A program made the position numbers and the translations under genes. A model generated the notes under the pieces. The model was not told the origin of the DNA. It ran no database searches and was given only the letters and a program-made list of their open reading frames with translations. Below are positions 46,680-58,735 of a DNA stretch of 64,000 nt, one piece after another. The stretch comes from Tubiluchus corallicola (Eukaryota > Priapulida > Priapulimorpha > Priapulimorphida > Tubiluchidae), in the NCBI GenBank assembly GCA_030141605.1, contig JAQGDQ010000418.1, positions 126,001 to 190,000 of the forward strand, given 5' to 3'. Position 1 is the first letter of the stretch. Each line of letters opens with the position of its first letter.

Positions 46680-47460
46680 GCTTTGGGGCGTTACCATTGA
46701 TTAGGGCATTCCACCCACTCCTATCAGGCAGTCAACAGGCCAAATGGCTGCAATTTAACTGAATTACACTCATCTGGTCATGGAAATCTGAATCTGCGCA
46801 TTTTAAAATAAGTTGGGCCTATAGATGAAATAAAGAAAGCTTACATTAAAAAAGTACAGTCGTCTGGCGCACTGCAAGGAACAATCTTAAGCCCACTGCT
46901 TTTTAACAACGAAAGTCAAAACAACCACAAACTCATTTTCAAATAAGTTGGGCCTATAGATGAAATAAAAAAAGGTTACATTAAAAAAGTACAGTCGTCT
47001 GGCCCACTGCAAGGAACAATCTTAAGCCCACTGTTTTCTAACAACGAAAGTCAAAACAAGAATAAATTCATTTTTAAATTCTCTTCCTCTTCAAAATTTC
47101 ATTCCACCTATTGTAGTCATTGAGGTATCAACATTTATCAGAGCATTCCATCCACTCCTATCTGCGTTCAACAGCGTAAGTTCTTCTACTCCTAAAGTTG
47201 AAGTTGTTGAACATCTTTATTTATCTTAGCTATTCAAGTTGTTTTAGGTTTGCCAGGTGGTTTTTTGCAAAGTTTTAAGGCTTCCTTTAAGGCGATTCTT
47301 ACTGGTGCTTCATGTTGTAATCTTTGTTGTACTAGCCATTTTTAAATAAGATGGCCTATAAATGGAATAAGAAAGACTTACATTAAAAGTGTATAGTCGA
47401 ATGGTGCACTGCAAGGAATAATCTTAAGGCCACTGTTTTTGATAAACGGATAATGTAGGA
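46680..47460 (+). mobile_element. Three copies of a reverse-transcriptase scrap
   Basis: TACATTAAAAAAGTACAGTC followed by GCACTGCAAGGAACAATCTT and AAGCCCACTG occurs near 46850 and 46980, and in mutated form at 47385. The frame reads YIKKVQSSGALQGTILSPLL, matching the QGxxLSPxLF motif of non-LTR reverse transcriptases. Flanking words (ATTAGGGCATTCCACCCACT and CATTTATCAGAGCATTCCAT) are duplicated as well. The rest of the domain is absent. Confidence 0.7.
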
Positions 47461-48816
47461 TGCTTTAGAATTCCTTCAGCTGCCTCCTAAGCAACAAAAG
47501 ATAATAATACAAACACTGAACCCATCTTTTAAGACAGAAATGCACTATCAAAAGAAGGGAATCAATCTCAAGAATATTTTCGTCTATAAATGTTTGAATA
47601 TCTTGATTTACTAAGGAATAACTCCACTATTTTGCATGTAAAACCTTGAAATTTTCTCGTGAGTTTTATATAACAATAAATTTCATATTCCAGGTTGTTT
47701 GTTTTGCTAAGTTGTTTTCTGAAAGCTCGTAAGGCCCATTTTATTGATGTATCACTTGGTCATCACGTTTCAAGTACTTTAAATAATTGGGTTACTTCAT
47801 CTTTCATGCCAAAGCAAATCTTCCAACGAGGGCGCACCGCATTTAACTATTTTTACGACCAGCACAGGTAACAGCAAAAATCCTATCTTCATGGAACATA
47901 TACTGAAGTGCATTCGACGAATGATCAATGAGGTCTTTGAATATGTCTTGCATTATTAATGAGCTTTTGACTTAAGTGAGACAGGCAATGCGCTTAAGTC
48001 AGCTGTTCTGAGTCATAATTAACTAATGGAGATGTGTTGACATCTTGCAATTATTTGCATTGATGATTTGTGAAGGAATCTTTATTTGCATCAACAAGAA
48101 TGAAATATGTAAAAGAGAAAACGAACAGGGAAACAGACACAAAAACAAACAACAAGCTAATAGATAAGTGAAAGGGTGAACACAATTGAATGAATGATCG
48201 ATAGAGTGAATGAATGAATGAAGAAAGGAAGGAAAGAAGAAAGAATTAAACAAATGAACGAATAACAGCTAGCAAAAAAATGTATAAACAGATAACCGGA
48301 ATGGTAGACAGACGGTTTTTGCAAACTGGTTCATTTACAGTAAAATCGTTTTTAAAAATTCATTTACAGTTTTACTCTGTTGCTGGTTTTTTAAACTTGA
48401 AAAAACGAAATTGGGATATAAATGTAATAAATAAAACAGCAAGATCCAATAAGTGTGTTATACAGTATGTTATAACACATATAGTATACAATAAAGTATA
48501 CTATAACAATTTATTGTTACTATAACAACAAATATCTTTATTGTACCTTATTGTGCAATGTATTATTGCACTGTGCAGTAAAGTATTGTATATACCAGTG
48601 CAATAATTGCAATAAATGAAATAGAAACAAAATAAACACAACTGGAGAGTAACAGCATTGAACACTCTCACATTACAAGACACATTACATGACAAGTGCT
48701 ACACATGCAAACATCTTTGTCTGTTTGTTTGTCCGTCTGCTCGTCCACCCATCCGTCCTTTCCAACCACTCATTCATGCGTTCGTGGTTTCTTTGAAGCC
48801 ATTAGTCACACCAAAA
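47461..48816. other. Intergenic, nothing recognised
   Basis: An AT-rich ATAACA/TATAGTATAC palindromic patch near 48460-48540; no gene. Confidence 0.45.
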
Positions 48817-49837
48817 CACCATTACACATTACGCGTGTTATTGAAATCACTTACTGTTAACTCTTTCATTACACGTGTTATTGAAATCACTTTCTGTTAA
48901 CTCTTTCATTCTCTTTCATCACACGTGTTATTGAAATCACTTTCTGTTAACTCTTTCATTACACGTGTTATTGAAATCACTTATTGTTAACTCTTTCATT
49001 ACACGTGTTATTGAAATCACTTTCTGTTAACTCTTTCATTACACGTGTTATTGAAATCACTTATTGTTAACTCTTTCATTACACGTGTTATTGAAATCAC
49101 TTTCTGTTAACTCTTTCATTACACGTGTTATTGAAATCACTTATTGTTAACTCTTTCATTACACGTGTTATTGAAATCACTTTCTGTTAACTCTTTCATT
49201 ACACGTGTTATTGAAATCACTTGCTGTTACTCTTTCACTACACGTGTTATTGAAATCACTTACTGTTAACTCTTTCATTACACGTGTTACTGAAATCACT
49301 TTCTGTTAACTCTTTCATTAAACGTGTTATTGAAATCACTTGCTGTTAACTCTTTCATTACACGTGTTATTGAAATCACTTGCTGTTAACTCTTTCATTA
49401 CACGTGTTACTGAAATCACTTTCTGTTAACTCTTTCATTACACGTGTTATTGAAATCACTTATTGTTAACTCTTTCATTAAACGTGTTATTGAAATCACT
49501 TGCTGTTAGCTCTTTCATTACACGTGTTATTGAAATCACTTACTGTTTACTCTTTCACTACACGTGTTATTGAAATCACTTATTGTTAACTCTTTCATTA
49601 AACGTGTTACTGAAATCACTTGCTGTTAACTCTTTCATTACACGTGTTATTGAAATCACTTACTGTTAACTCTTTCATTACACGTGTTACTGAAATCACT
49701 TGCTGTTAACTCTTTCATTACACGTGTTATTGAAATCACTTGCTGTTAACTCTTTCATTAAACGTGTTATTGAAATCACTTACTGTTTACTCTTTCATTA
49801 CACGTGTTATTGACATCACTTGCTGTTAACTCTTTCG
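48817..49837. repeat. 40-bp satellite, about 25 copies, each with an E-box palindrome
   Basis: The unit is TTACACGTGTTATTGAAATC plus ACTTACTGTTAACTCTTTCA. ACACGTGT contains CACGTG. From about 48930 to 49200 the variants TTTCTG and TTATTG alternate, giving an 80-bp dimeric higher order. No spacers, so not a CRISPR. Confidence 0.97.
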
Positions 49838-50132
49838 TGGTAGGAAGCTGCACAAGTGTAAGTGATGGATCAGCATTAACTTTGCCTCATTAAAAGAGAC
49901 TGAATCAAAGACCTTTTGCAAAACAGCATGTCGACTGAATGCTGCAGCTACAGCTTCAGTGCTCTATGTGGGGTGTGCGCACACGTTTGATCATTGTAAG
50001 TGGTAAGTGGCATGGTTTATTATAGTATTTGGTTATTTTTATCAAACAATTAATTAGTTAAACAAACTTTGTTATAATGGAATTTATTTGCTAGAAGTCC
50101 TGCGTTTGTTTTTATGCAAGGCTCCTTAGAAC

Positions 50133-50136
<4 letters not shown>
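49838..50136. other. Spacer, nothing recognised
   Basis: No gene or repeat copy seen. Confidence 0.4.
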
Positions 50137-50137
<1 letters not shown>

Positions 50138-50198
<61 letters not shown>

Positions 50199-50215
50199 AG
50201 AGGAGGGGAGGGAGG
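50138..50215. repeat. (GA)n microsatellite
   Basis: About 27 perfect GA dinucleotides, then GGGAGGAGAGGAGGGG. Confidence 0.96.
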
Positions 50216-50524
50216 GAGATCACTCATCATGAATGCTGAAGCGATAGTAGAGCTAATACACAAACAATACACCTCGCTTAGCGCGGTAGTTAAATGAACT
50301 GAATAATGTAGAATTCCTGCTGTCGTATTAATGCACATATATACCCCAGAGTAATTCAGCATTTTATGGAAAACTGCTGTCCCCTGGGGTGCTGCTAATG
50401 AAACTCAAGAATTGCAATGCAAAGTATGGGCACAAGGATCGTTGTTCAATCATAACTTTTTCTTTCTAATGTGAAGGTTCAGCTAATGGATACAGCTGCT
50501 AAAGTGGCAGTACTGCAGCTGGGG

Positions 50525-50672
50525 TCAAACCCTAACCCAATCTAATCTAAACCTAAACCAATCTAATCTAATGTAACCTAACCCAATCCAATCTAACTTA
50601 ACCTAACCTAACCTAATCTAAGCTAATCTAACCCAGTCTAACCTAACCAATCTAATCTATTTAAGCTAATGT
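50525..50672. repeat. Degenerate CCTAA-type array (telomere-like)
   Basis: Words CTAACC, CTAATC and CTAACCTAACCTAACC in a 150-bp stretch. Mixed five- and six-base spacing makes a true telomere remnant uncertain. Confidence 0.6.
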
Positions 50673-50957
50673 GTCGCACGTTTTTCTTTGAAAATCGTTT
50701 TCATTTTGCAAACTCGCTTGCCTCTTATGTTTATTACTAAACGACGCTCACAACATATTAACTATTATATATGTTCATCGTAAATAATTGATTGTAGTGT
50801 ACTGGCTGGGGAATTGTTAAATGGCTATAATGTTTGCACCATGATTGAAGGTAAAGGGTGCTGTACAGTGTACATGTGGCCCTGCTTTGTGTATGTATAC
50901 ACATGTGTGATGGCAATTAAAACTGGTGGGCTTACGCCGTCATTTCACCATTATTGT

Positions 50958-51540
50958 AGTGTAATGTAGTGTAGCACTGCACTGCACCGCACTATACTAC
51001 ACTGCACTGCATTGCACTACACTACACTACACTAGACTGCACTGCACTATGCTACACTGCACTACACTGCACAACACTACACTACACTAGACTGCACTAC
51101 ACTAGACTGCACCACGCTAGACTGCATTGCACTACACTACACTTGACTGCACTGCACTGCACTACACTATGCTACACTGCACTACACTACACTACACTAC
51201 ACTAGACTACACTACACTACACTACACTACACCGCACTACACTGTACTACACTAGACTGCACTGCACTACACTACACTACACTACACTACACTACACTAT
51301 GCTACACTGCACTACACTACACTGCACAATGCTACACTACACTACACTACACTACACTACACTACACTACACTACACTACACTACACTACGCTACACTAC
51401 ACTACACTACGCTACACTACACTACACTGCACTACGCTACACTACACTACACTACACTACACTGCACTACACTGCACTACACTACACTACACTACACTAC
51501 ACTACACTGCACTACACTGCACTACAATACACTACAAACA
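50958..51540. repeat. (CACTA)n pentanucleotide array, about 580 bp
   Basis: ACTACACTACACTGCACTAC-type pentamers. The same pentamer on the opposite strand makes the 60738-60912 array. LHYTTLHYT-like frames are artefacts. Confidence 0.97.
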
Positions 51541-52345
51541 CGCACGATAAGGAAGCGCTGACTTTTAAACGTTTTCTCTGACCAAACAATGCAAACTTAT
51601 TGCTTTTACAATTAATTTATGTAAGTTTCTCTCTCCCCTTCCCCTGTCTGAAGCCATACAACTGCTACTGTACCATCACAAAAGACCAGCAGTCGAACTT
51701 TCGCCACTGGTCAGATATGGCTATCTGCGCTTACATCACTCTTATTAAATTAAGACCCATCCGTGAATGCGATCGCGTGCCGCCTAATTCTAATTCAGAT
51801 CAGGACTGGAAGCAGCATGTCCAATGCCTGATGAACTCTGGACACATCAGATATTTACCGTGATAGAGAGCGTAGCGGTGAGATCTTACATGATTCACTT
51901 AAACCGGTTTGTGTATAATGAAGCCAGGTTTTAGAGATACGGTTGCTTGAGTGTCTGGCTTCTTGTAGATAGGGTTTGTCCTACTGATGCAATCTGTGTA
52001 GAGACACGAATGTAATGATATTATTTTAGCCTTAAGTAGTTGCTATAAGAGCCGCTAGGGCGCGCTGCGTGAGCTAAAGTGATATTTCAGAGCTGTTAAA
52101 GCCAGCTTGATTTCATTCGTTTTACTCTTTTGTCGCTTGATGGCGGTAGATGCCAAATGTTATTATTATAAATGCTAACAGAGCGAAAGGTCAGTTTTAG
52201 TTCTTTCTGCTTTACGATCACTGAGATGTCACATATGATATATCACATATCAAAGTGTTTTTAGCACCTGCGACGTCACCAGGCGTGACAATATGTTACT
52301 ACAGTGTTTTATTACAAAACACACACCCGCAGAACTTTATTAGAA
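51541..52345. other. Intergenic, nothing recognised
   Basis: An 87-codon frame (51600-51863) has no family signature that I recognise; I do not call it a gene. Confidence 0.4.
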
Positions 52346-52549
52346 AATACTTACCCTAGGTTTGGCATGTGGGAGGTCCTGCAGGAGGTATGCCCAGTTT
52401 CTACCTTAAAAGGCCATTGTTTGCATTGCTTTCCTGTACTTGGTCTGACGTTAGTATTCCTAATTCGCAACATTTTATTTTGATTAAAGTACAAGAAAAC
52501 CCTCCACTTACAAGGCTTAAAACAGTTCGTCTTGAAATTTTTTATCACT

Positions 52550-53050
52550 TGCGTACTGCCTTTTTGTACACAGGGCTTGCGTCGGCAGTAATGCTGTATA
52601 AAACATGTAAATTTAAACTCCCGCGATGACTCTTAGACGCAGTCATTTTGACGACAAGTAATTTGAAACAAGTTTAGCTAACACTGAGTAAAGTTTGAAA
52701 AAATAATCAAAGCGTTCGTAGCGTACACAGTACTAACTAAGTAAAATTTTAAATAAGATGTCAATCTTGTCAATAAGATTAAAAATACCTTTTTGGTTAG
52801 TGAGTGGCGCACCCTGGAGGTGAGTCAACGACATTTCATCAATTATTGGTGAAAACATTTTAAATAATTAATAATTTTCTTTGCTGGTTACGTAAGTCTT
52901 TGCAGCAGCTTAGTTATATGCATGAGGAGTTTTTTTGGGTCGCAGTTTAACATTTTCCTTTCTTCCCCCGATTTACGTTGTGCGTATATGACGTTATTTT
53001 TCTGAAACCTACTTCAGGTACCCTTTTTCTTGTCCTCTAAAGTTTACCCT
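52550..53050 (+). mobile_element. Repeat family B, copy 4
   Basis: GGGCTTGCGTCGGCAGTAAT, TAAACTCCCGCGATGACTC, AACACTGAGTAAAGTTTG, GTGAGTGGCGCACCCTGGAG, GCGTATATGACGTTATTTTT (CRE mutated), TTTTTCTTGTCCTCTAA. There are internal deletions relative to the 62885 copy. Confidence 0.85.
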
Positions 53051-53409
53051 GTGAACAGGGCTCAGGATTATCCAGGCCCCTGAAGGTCAACTTTAACTTG
53101 CGGGGTGAAAATACTTTAAATACACAAGCGCATATATTTACTTCAAAAAGTTTTAATCCTTTTGCAAACTGCGCCATTTCTTCTAGACGAAAAGATTTCT
53201 CCATCATGAAAGTGGCGATCATTGAATCGGCCGTATCTACGCAAAGCTACTTAGAGAAAGTGAATTTATTTGTGTGCTTTGGAGATAAAATTTGACAATG
53301 GAAGAATTAGCATGGAATCAATGTGACGCAATTTCCTTCGCAGTATTGATTTTAAGAATTGAATGAGGGCTGATTTAACGAGGACGAAAATGTAATTTTA
53401 ATGTACAGT

Positions 53410-53520
53410 ATGTCCCAAAAAAAACTTTCCATACAAAGATATGTAGTTAGCATTACGATAATGTTTGAAAGGCTTACTTAACTAGGAAACAAAATTCTTA
53501 ATAATTTGAAATGTTCAAGG
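53410..53520 (+). repeat. Repeat family C, copy 2
   Basis: ACTTTCCATACAAAGATATG, TTTGAAAGGCTTACTTAACT, AAATTCTTAATAATTTGAAA; compare 35138-35235. Confidence 0.7.
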
Positions 53521-53549
53521 TCACCTGATATAAGTATTTAACTCTGCAC

Positions 53550-54673
<1,124 letters not shown>

Positions 54674-54699
54674 CGATTGCTAATACAGTGAAGTGATAC

Positions 54700-55075
54700 T
54701 ACAAACAACAACAACGACAATGACAATGACAGCAGAAGCAACAGCAAAGAAGCAATGACAAGAGCAGCAACAACAACAACAAGGACAGCAGCAGCAGACA
54801 ACAACAAAAATAGCAACATCACCAACAGCACCTGCAATAGTAACAACAGCAGTAACAACAGCTACAGAAACAGCAGCGACAGCAACAGCAGTAACAGCAG
54901 TAACAGCACCTGCAGCAGCAGCAGCAACAGCTACAAAAACAGCAGCGACAGCGACAGCAGCAGCAGCAACAGCACCCGCAACAGTACCAGCAACAGCAGC
55001 AACAGCTACAGGAACAGCAGCGACAGCGACAACAGCAGTAGCAACAGTAACAGTAACAACAATAACGGAAGCCAT
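54700..55075. repeat. (CAG/CAA)n tract
   Basis: About 370 bp of CAA, CAG and ACA triplets with CGA interruptions. It follows the CTA array after a 30-bp spacer. Confidence 0.95.
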
Positions 55076-55640
55076 AAATAATAATTAATAAAACACTTTA
55101 CAGCTACACAATCATTCCTAGAGACCATTAAGACGAATCACTGCACTTCAAATTGACTGAGTTATTACACCATCTCGTTAAATTCACACAAATCATTTTG
55201 CAATTTTAATGGAAAAGGCAAAAACATCTTCAAATGACGCTAATTTATTCCGCTAAGCCACCTAGCGAGTTAAAGTGTGCTGCTGATATGCATACGAATC
55301 AAAGGCTAATTTTTCACGGAAAACAGCATGGCTGCTCTGCCCACGGCAAAAAACGAAAATAATAAAACCAAAAAATGCATTTTTCTTGCTGAAAGTCATG
55401 TGGAAGAATATGTTTTCTAGTTTCAAAAAAATCGGTAATTTGTCTATTCTAATATTTTCTTAGATAATTTTAATTTCTCACTAACCTAACGGGATTAATT
55501 AATTTTAGAAATTTTGTTAAGGTAATAATAATACAATACCAGCATAGCTATTACAAGTTGTTAAATATGAAATGTAAATACTGTTAACACTTATAGCCCT
55601 GCAAATAGAGGGCGCATGTATATATGTATACGTTTATATG
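55076..55640. other. Upstream flank, nothing recognised
   Basis: AT-rich, no gene. Confidence 0.45.
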
Positions 55641-55647
55641 CTCAGAG

Positions 55648-55775
<128 letters not shown>

Positions 55776-55852
55776 CACTACAGGTACAGAAAATGCGCAG
55801 AAAACAAAAGTTTTCTTAGATACGACGCAAAAACGTGCTGCAGTTAGAGCTA

Positions 55853-55907
55853 TGACGTCACTGGCTTAACTTGTGACGTCAATTACCGACGCTATTAAAA
55901 TGGCCGC
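55853..55907 (+). promoter_or_regulatory. Compact promoter: two CREs and a YY1-like site
   Basis: TGACGTCA at 55853-55860 and again at 55874-55881 (21 bp centre to centre, two helical turns), then AAAATGGCCGC at 55897-55907, which matches the YY1-type AAnATGG(C/N)G element often found at TATA-less start sites. The ATG of the next gene is 27 bp further on. Promoter function is inferred from motif content and position. Confidence 0.6.
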
Positions 55908-55933
55908 TTGACAACAGTCACAAAATTAGCGAG

Positions 55934-57238
55934 ATGAACATTGGCGAAGCAAGAGAAAATTTCAAGGCTGCAATGCACAGCAGCGTTGCAGCCGGGCGCA
56001 ATTTCACTAAAAATGTCCTAGAATGGGCTAGACCTGACATGTCAACGCTGCTTCTAGGAAGCGTGGCCCTTACAGGAGGATTCTTGGCCGGATATGCAGC
56101 CGGAAAACGGTCGGCAAGTCGGGAAAGACACGAAAGTATTGAGAGCGGTCCACGAGTAATTGAAGACTCCAAGCCTTGCATTGAACCTGAAACTCTTAAT
56201 GCTAGCGAGAAACCATCAGATGAGGTTAAAGTCTGTGTGGAAGTGAAATGCTTGTCACATCCAAAGCGAGAACACCGGTCTTCTGGTGTCAAAGGCGTAT
56301 CTGGTCTTGTATCAGATGTTTGCTCGTCCATCAGCAAGGACGTCGTACCCACTCCAGAAGATGACGCTGGTTTACCAGAAGACAAGACGTTGTTGGAAGT
56401 GGAACAGGTCCAGGAGTTGCTCTACAAACAGACTAGTCCATTGCGAGTTAAGTTCTTGTGTCAGTCGGACCAGGAAGGTCATCCCGGAGACGACAGAGAT
56501 GGAACACATTTAGGGAAGGACATTAGTTCGACGAACAGCAGAAAGTCGACGCTTGAGGAGTCAGGATCATCGGTGGAGGCAGAACATTTACTTCCGCCAG
56601 AAGGAGATGTTAGTCCACTAAATGTAAAGTGTTCGCCTCTTATGCATGCAGAAAAAAGGAAAATTCAAAGTTTACCAGAAGGCGGACTCGAACCCGATGT
56701 TAAGTGCTTGACTCAAATGGAACCGTCCCAAGCAGAAACCACAAGCACTTTATCCCATCCGGAGGCTGCATCTTGCGAATTGAAAAGTGTTGCTGTCGCC
56801 GCTGAGAGGATGACGGTCGTTGAGTACAACATCGACTTGCAAGCTCCCGAAAATTCAGACAGCCGTTCACTGGCAAGCAGCTCCCGGTCGTCCCTGAAGG
56901 CCAAACCGGAACCGGAGCAGGAAGAAACGTCCATCAGCTTGACATCCATGTCGGCAGAAGTTGGCAATAAACCGGAAATTTCTGTACGCGCGCATTCATC
57001 TGACACTAGTCAAGGTGCGCGTACGCCCGACGACTGCCAAGAGAGGTCGACAGCGCCGTCACAAAAGAAAGGAAATTCGCACAAATTAGTCACGCGTTCT
57101 TCCACGAAAGTGCCCACGTGTCAGCAACCATCCTATAGGAGCCCGAGAGGCGGTTTGACCAGGCGTAGTCAGTCGCAGAACTACCACAAAAACTGCTCGC
57201 ATGGTTCCAGCCTGGAAGGCAGGCCTAGATGGATTTAA
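55934..57238 (+). CDS. Intronless 434-aa membrane-anchored protein, family unknown
   Basis: A single open frame of 434 codons, far longer than chance in this DNA. It is not made of simple repeats and has a purine at -3 before the ATG. Residues 1-33 can form an amphipathic helix. Residues 37-57 form one membrane segment with a glycine zipper (G49-xxx-G53-xxx-G57) followed by KRS. The rest is predicted disordered: Glu/Ser/Pro-rich, with a recurring short motif VK(C/F)-(L/S) near residues 104-107, 172-175, 231-233 and 256-259, each following an acidic or Pro/Gly patch. The C-terminal 60 residues turn basic and Ser/Arg-rich. A glycine-zipper anchor near the N-terminus would fit a mitochondrial or ER membrane protein with a long cytosolic tail; this is inference. 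Two CREs and a YY1-like site stand directly upstream. No canonical AATAAA was seen in the first 300 bp after the stop. It could be a terminal exon, but the ATG and promoter context favour a complete gene. Confidence 0.75.
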   Translation: MNIGEARENFKAAMHSSVAAGRNFTKNVLEWARPDMSTLLLGSVALTGGFLAGYAAGKRSASRERHESIESGPRVIEDSKPCIEPETLNASEKPSDEVKVCVEVKCLSHPKREHRSSGVKGVSGLVSDVCSSISKDVVPTPEDDAGLPEDKTLLEVEQVQELLYKQTSPLRVKFLCQSDQEGHPGDDRDGTHLGKDISSTNSRKSTLEESGSSVEAEHLLPPEGDVSPLNVKCSPLMHAEKRKIQSLPEGGLEPDVKCLTQMEPSQAETTSTLSHPEAASCELKSVAVAAERMTVVEYNIDLQAPENSDSRSLASSSRSSLKAKPEPEQEETSISLTSMSAEVGNKPEISVRAHSSDTSQGARTPDDCQERSTAPSQKKGNSHKLVTRSSTKVPTCQQPSYRSPRGGLTRRSQSQNYHKNCSHGSSLEGRPRWI

Positions 57239-57473
57239 TGCATTCCCTTTTCATGAAAACTATTTATATTTAGTCAGATTGGAAGGATTTTTTTATTTAT
57301 AATGAAATTCTATGGTGTATTGAATCAACCTGCGTTTTCAAACTATTTTTTTACTTACTCAAATGAACTCAATATTTTCTAGAAATACGTATTTGCAGCC
57401 TAAAGTTCCAGTTTCCTCAGCTGCTGCAGAAAAACAAAATATTAAGGTAATCTGCTTATATATTATATATTAC

Positions 57474-57478
57474 ATAAT

Positions 57479-57512
<34 letters not shown>
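57474..57512. repeat. (AT)n microsatellite
   Basis: About 38 bp of alternating AT downstream of the 434-codon gene. Confidence 0.93.
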
Positions 57513-57513
<1 letters not shown>

Positions 57514-57699
57514 GTACACCATATATCTGACTAGGTTAAGAATTTCACACTTTCTCACTCCATTTTGAGCTTGAGAAGATAAGATTGACAAAGTTCACAG
57601 CAAATCCATCAATGCAGTCGCTAGAGCCAACACTTTAGACCATTTGACGAGATCTGCTCCTGATGCCAAAAAATCTCAAAAAGTGATTAGCGTCTGTTG

Positions 57700-57840
57700 C
57701 CAAACTGGATTGATGTGGATACTACGAGTCCAATTGTTGTTGCTGTTGTTCGTTGTTGTTGTTGTTGTTGGTGTTGTTGTTGTTGTTGCTGCTGCTGCTA
57801 CTGTTGCTGTTGCTGTTGTTATTGTTGTTGTTTGTCGATT
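57700..57840. repeat. (TTG)n tract with the same leader as 45585
   Basis: ATGTGGATACTACGAGTCCA directly precedes about 35 TTG/CTG triplets, as at 45590. Confidence 0.88.
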
Positions 57841-57842
57841 GT

Positions 57843-58135
57843 TTTGATCTACAGTTTAAGATTGGACCCGGTATTTTTATATAACTATTACGGCGGTTTC
57901 AATTTTCGCTTTCACAAACACGTGCAACACGCTCGTGGAATATTTTTGCTGTTGAAAATTATGTTAGTTTGTGATGTCATAAATAGTTGGGCTCGCCTGT
58001 CGTTAATTGAGATTTTATTTGTTATTTAATTATCAGAAATGCTTTTGCAGTATTAATCGTGTTAAAATGTTAGTTTTTATCGGAGTTGAAAATGGGGTAG
58101 TATGTGAAAAATCGTCTTGTCTTCCTTTAAGTAAA
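57843..58135 (+). mobile_element. Repeat family A, copy 4 (right part) joined to an inverted left end
   Basis: CTACAGTTTAAGATTGGACC is the reverse complement of the left end of the other copies. It is followed by TTTCGCTTTCACAAACACGT, GTTAGTTTGTGATGTCATAA and the usual tail CGTCTTGTCTTCCTTTAAG. The middle third is missing. Confidence 0.8.
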
Positions 58136-58528
58136 TTTCTCAACTTTGTCCAAGAAATGCTCTTCAATTATTAAAAGATGGCAGCTAGGTATTCACTAAT
58201 GATGCTGACCTTGCATTTTCTGGGACGCAGATCCATTCCCAGTATGAGTTCACTTTCTTCCACTGTCGGGAGATTAGGGAAAAATGTGGGAGATTAAGGA
58301 AAAATCCCAGAACGGGATAGTGGGACACCCCAGCGTTTGGAAAAACAGATGTGACGTTTGGTGAGCTATGAGGATGAGATTTAAAACGCCCTGTAGCTAC
58401 TTGGCTTCCTCTGTGTTGACCAACATTTGTAACTGGAAATCAGAGAATTTCTAGACACGATGAGTCAGACGTAACATCAGAGTTATTCAAAACAATGCAT
58501 GACGACAGAATAAGCATTTTAACGGCTT
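58136..58528. other. Intergenic, nothing recognised
   Basis: Contains a short GGGAGATTA(A/G)GGAAAAAT duplication near 58270-58305. Confidence 0.45.
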
Positions 58529-58529
58529 C

Positions 58530-58735
58530 GTTGCGCGCATGCGCAGTTGCTGCAGGTCAAAGATTAACTGTAACATAGCTACGCGTCTTGATTACAAACG
58601 TCAGGTGACATTTGTGTAAAGCAAAGCAATCTGCCGCGTCTGTTCAGTAACATCAATGGACGTTACTTAATTATGAATTAGTCTGGGTATACAGTGATTT
58701 GCTACTGTTGTGTCACAATCCACAATCAATAACAG
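58530..58735 (+). repeat. Interspersed repeat family D, copy 2
   Basis: GCGCATGCGCAGTTGCTGC, ACGCGTCTTGATTACAAACG, TGTGTAAAGCAAAGCAATCT, AGTGATTTGCTACTG; same order and spacing as 24948-25150. Confidence 0.8.

Noticed and set aside
48817-49837. CRISPR-like regular array
   Set aside because: There are no unique spacers, the repeats are directly tandem, and the genome is eukaryotic.
51299-51550. LHYTT-repeat protein (also minus strand at 60685-61018)
   Set aside because: It is a translation of the CACTA pentamer array, open in several frames at once.
51600-51863. 87-codon ORF as a gene
   Set aside because: It is not repetitive, but has no recognised family, no start context and no neighbouring exon; its length is within chance.
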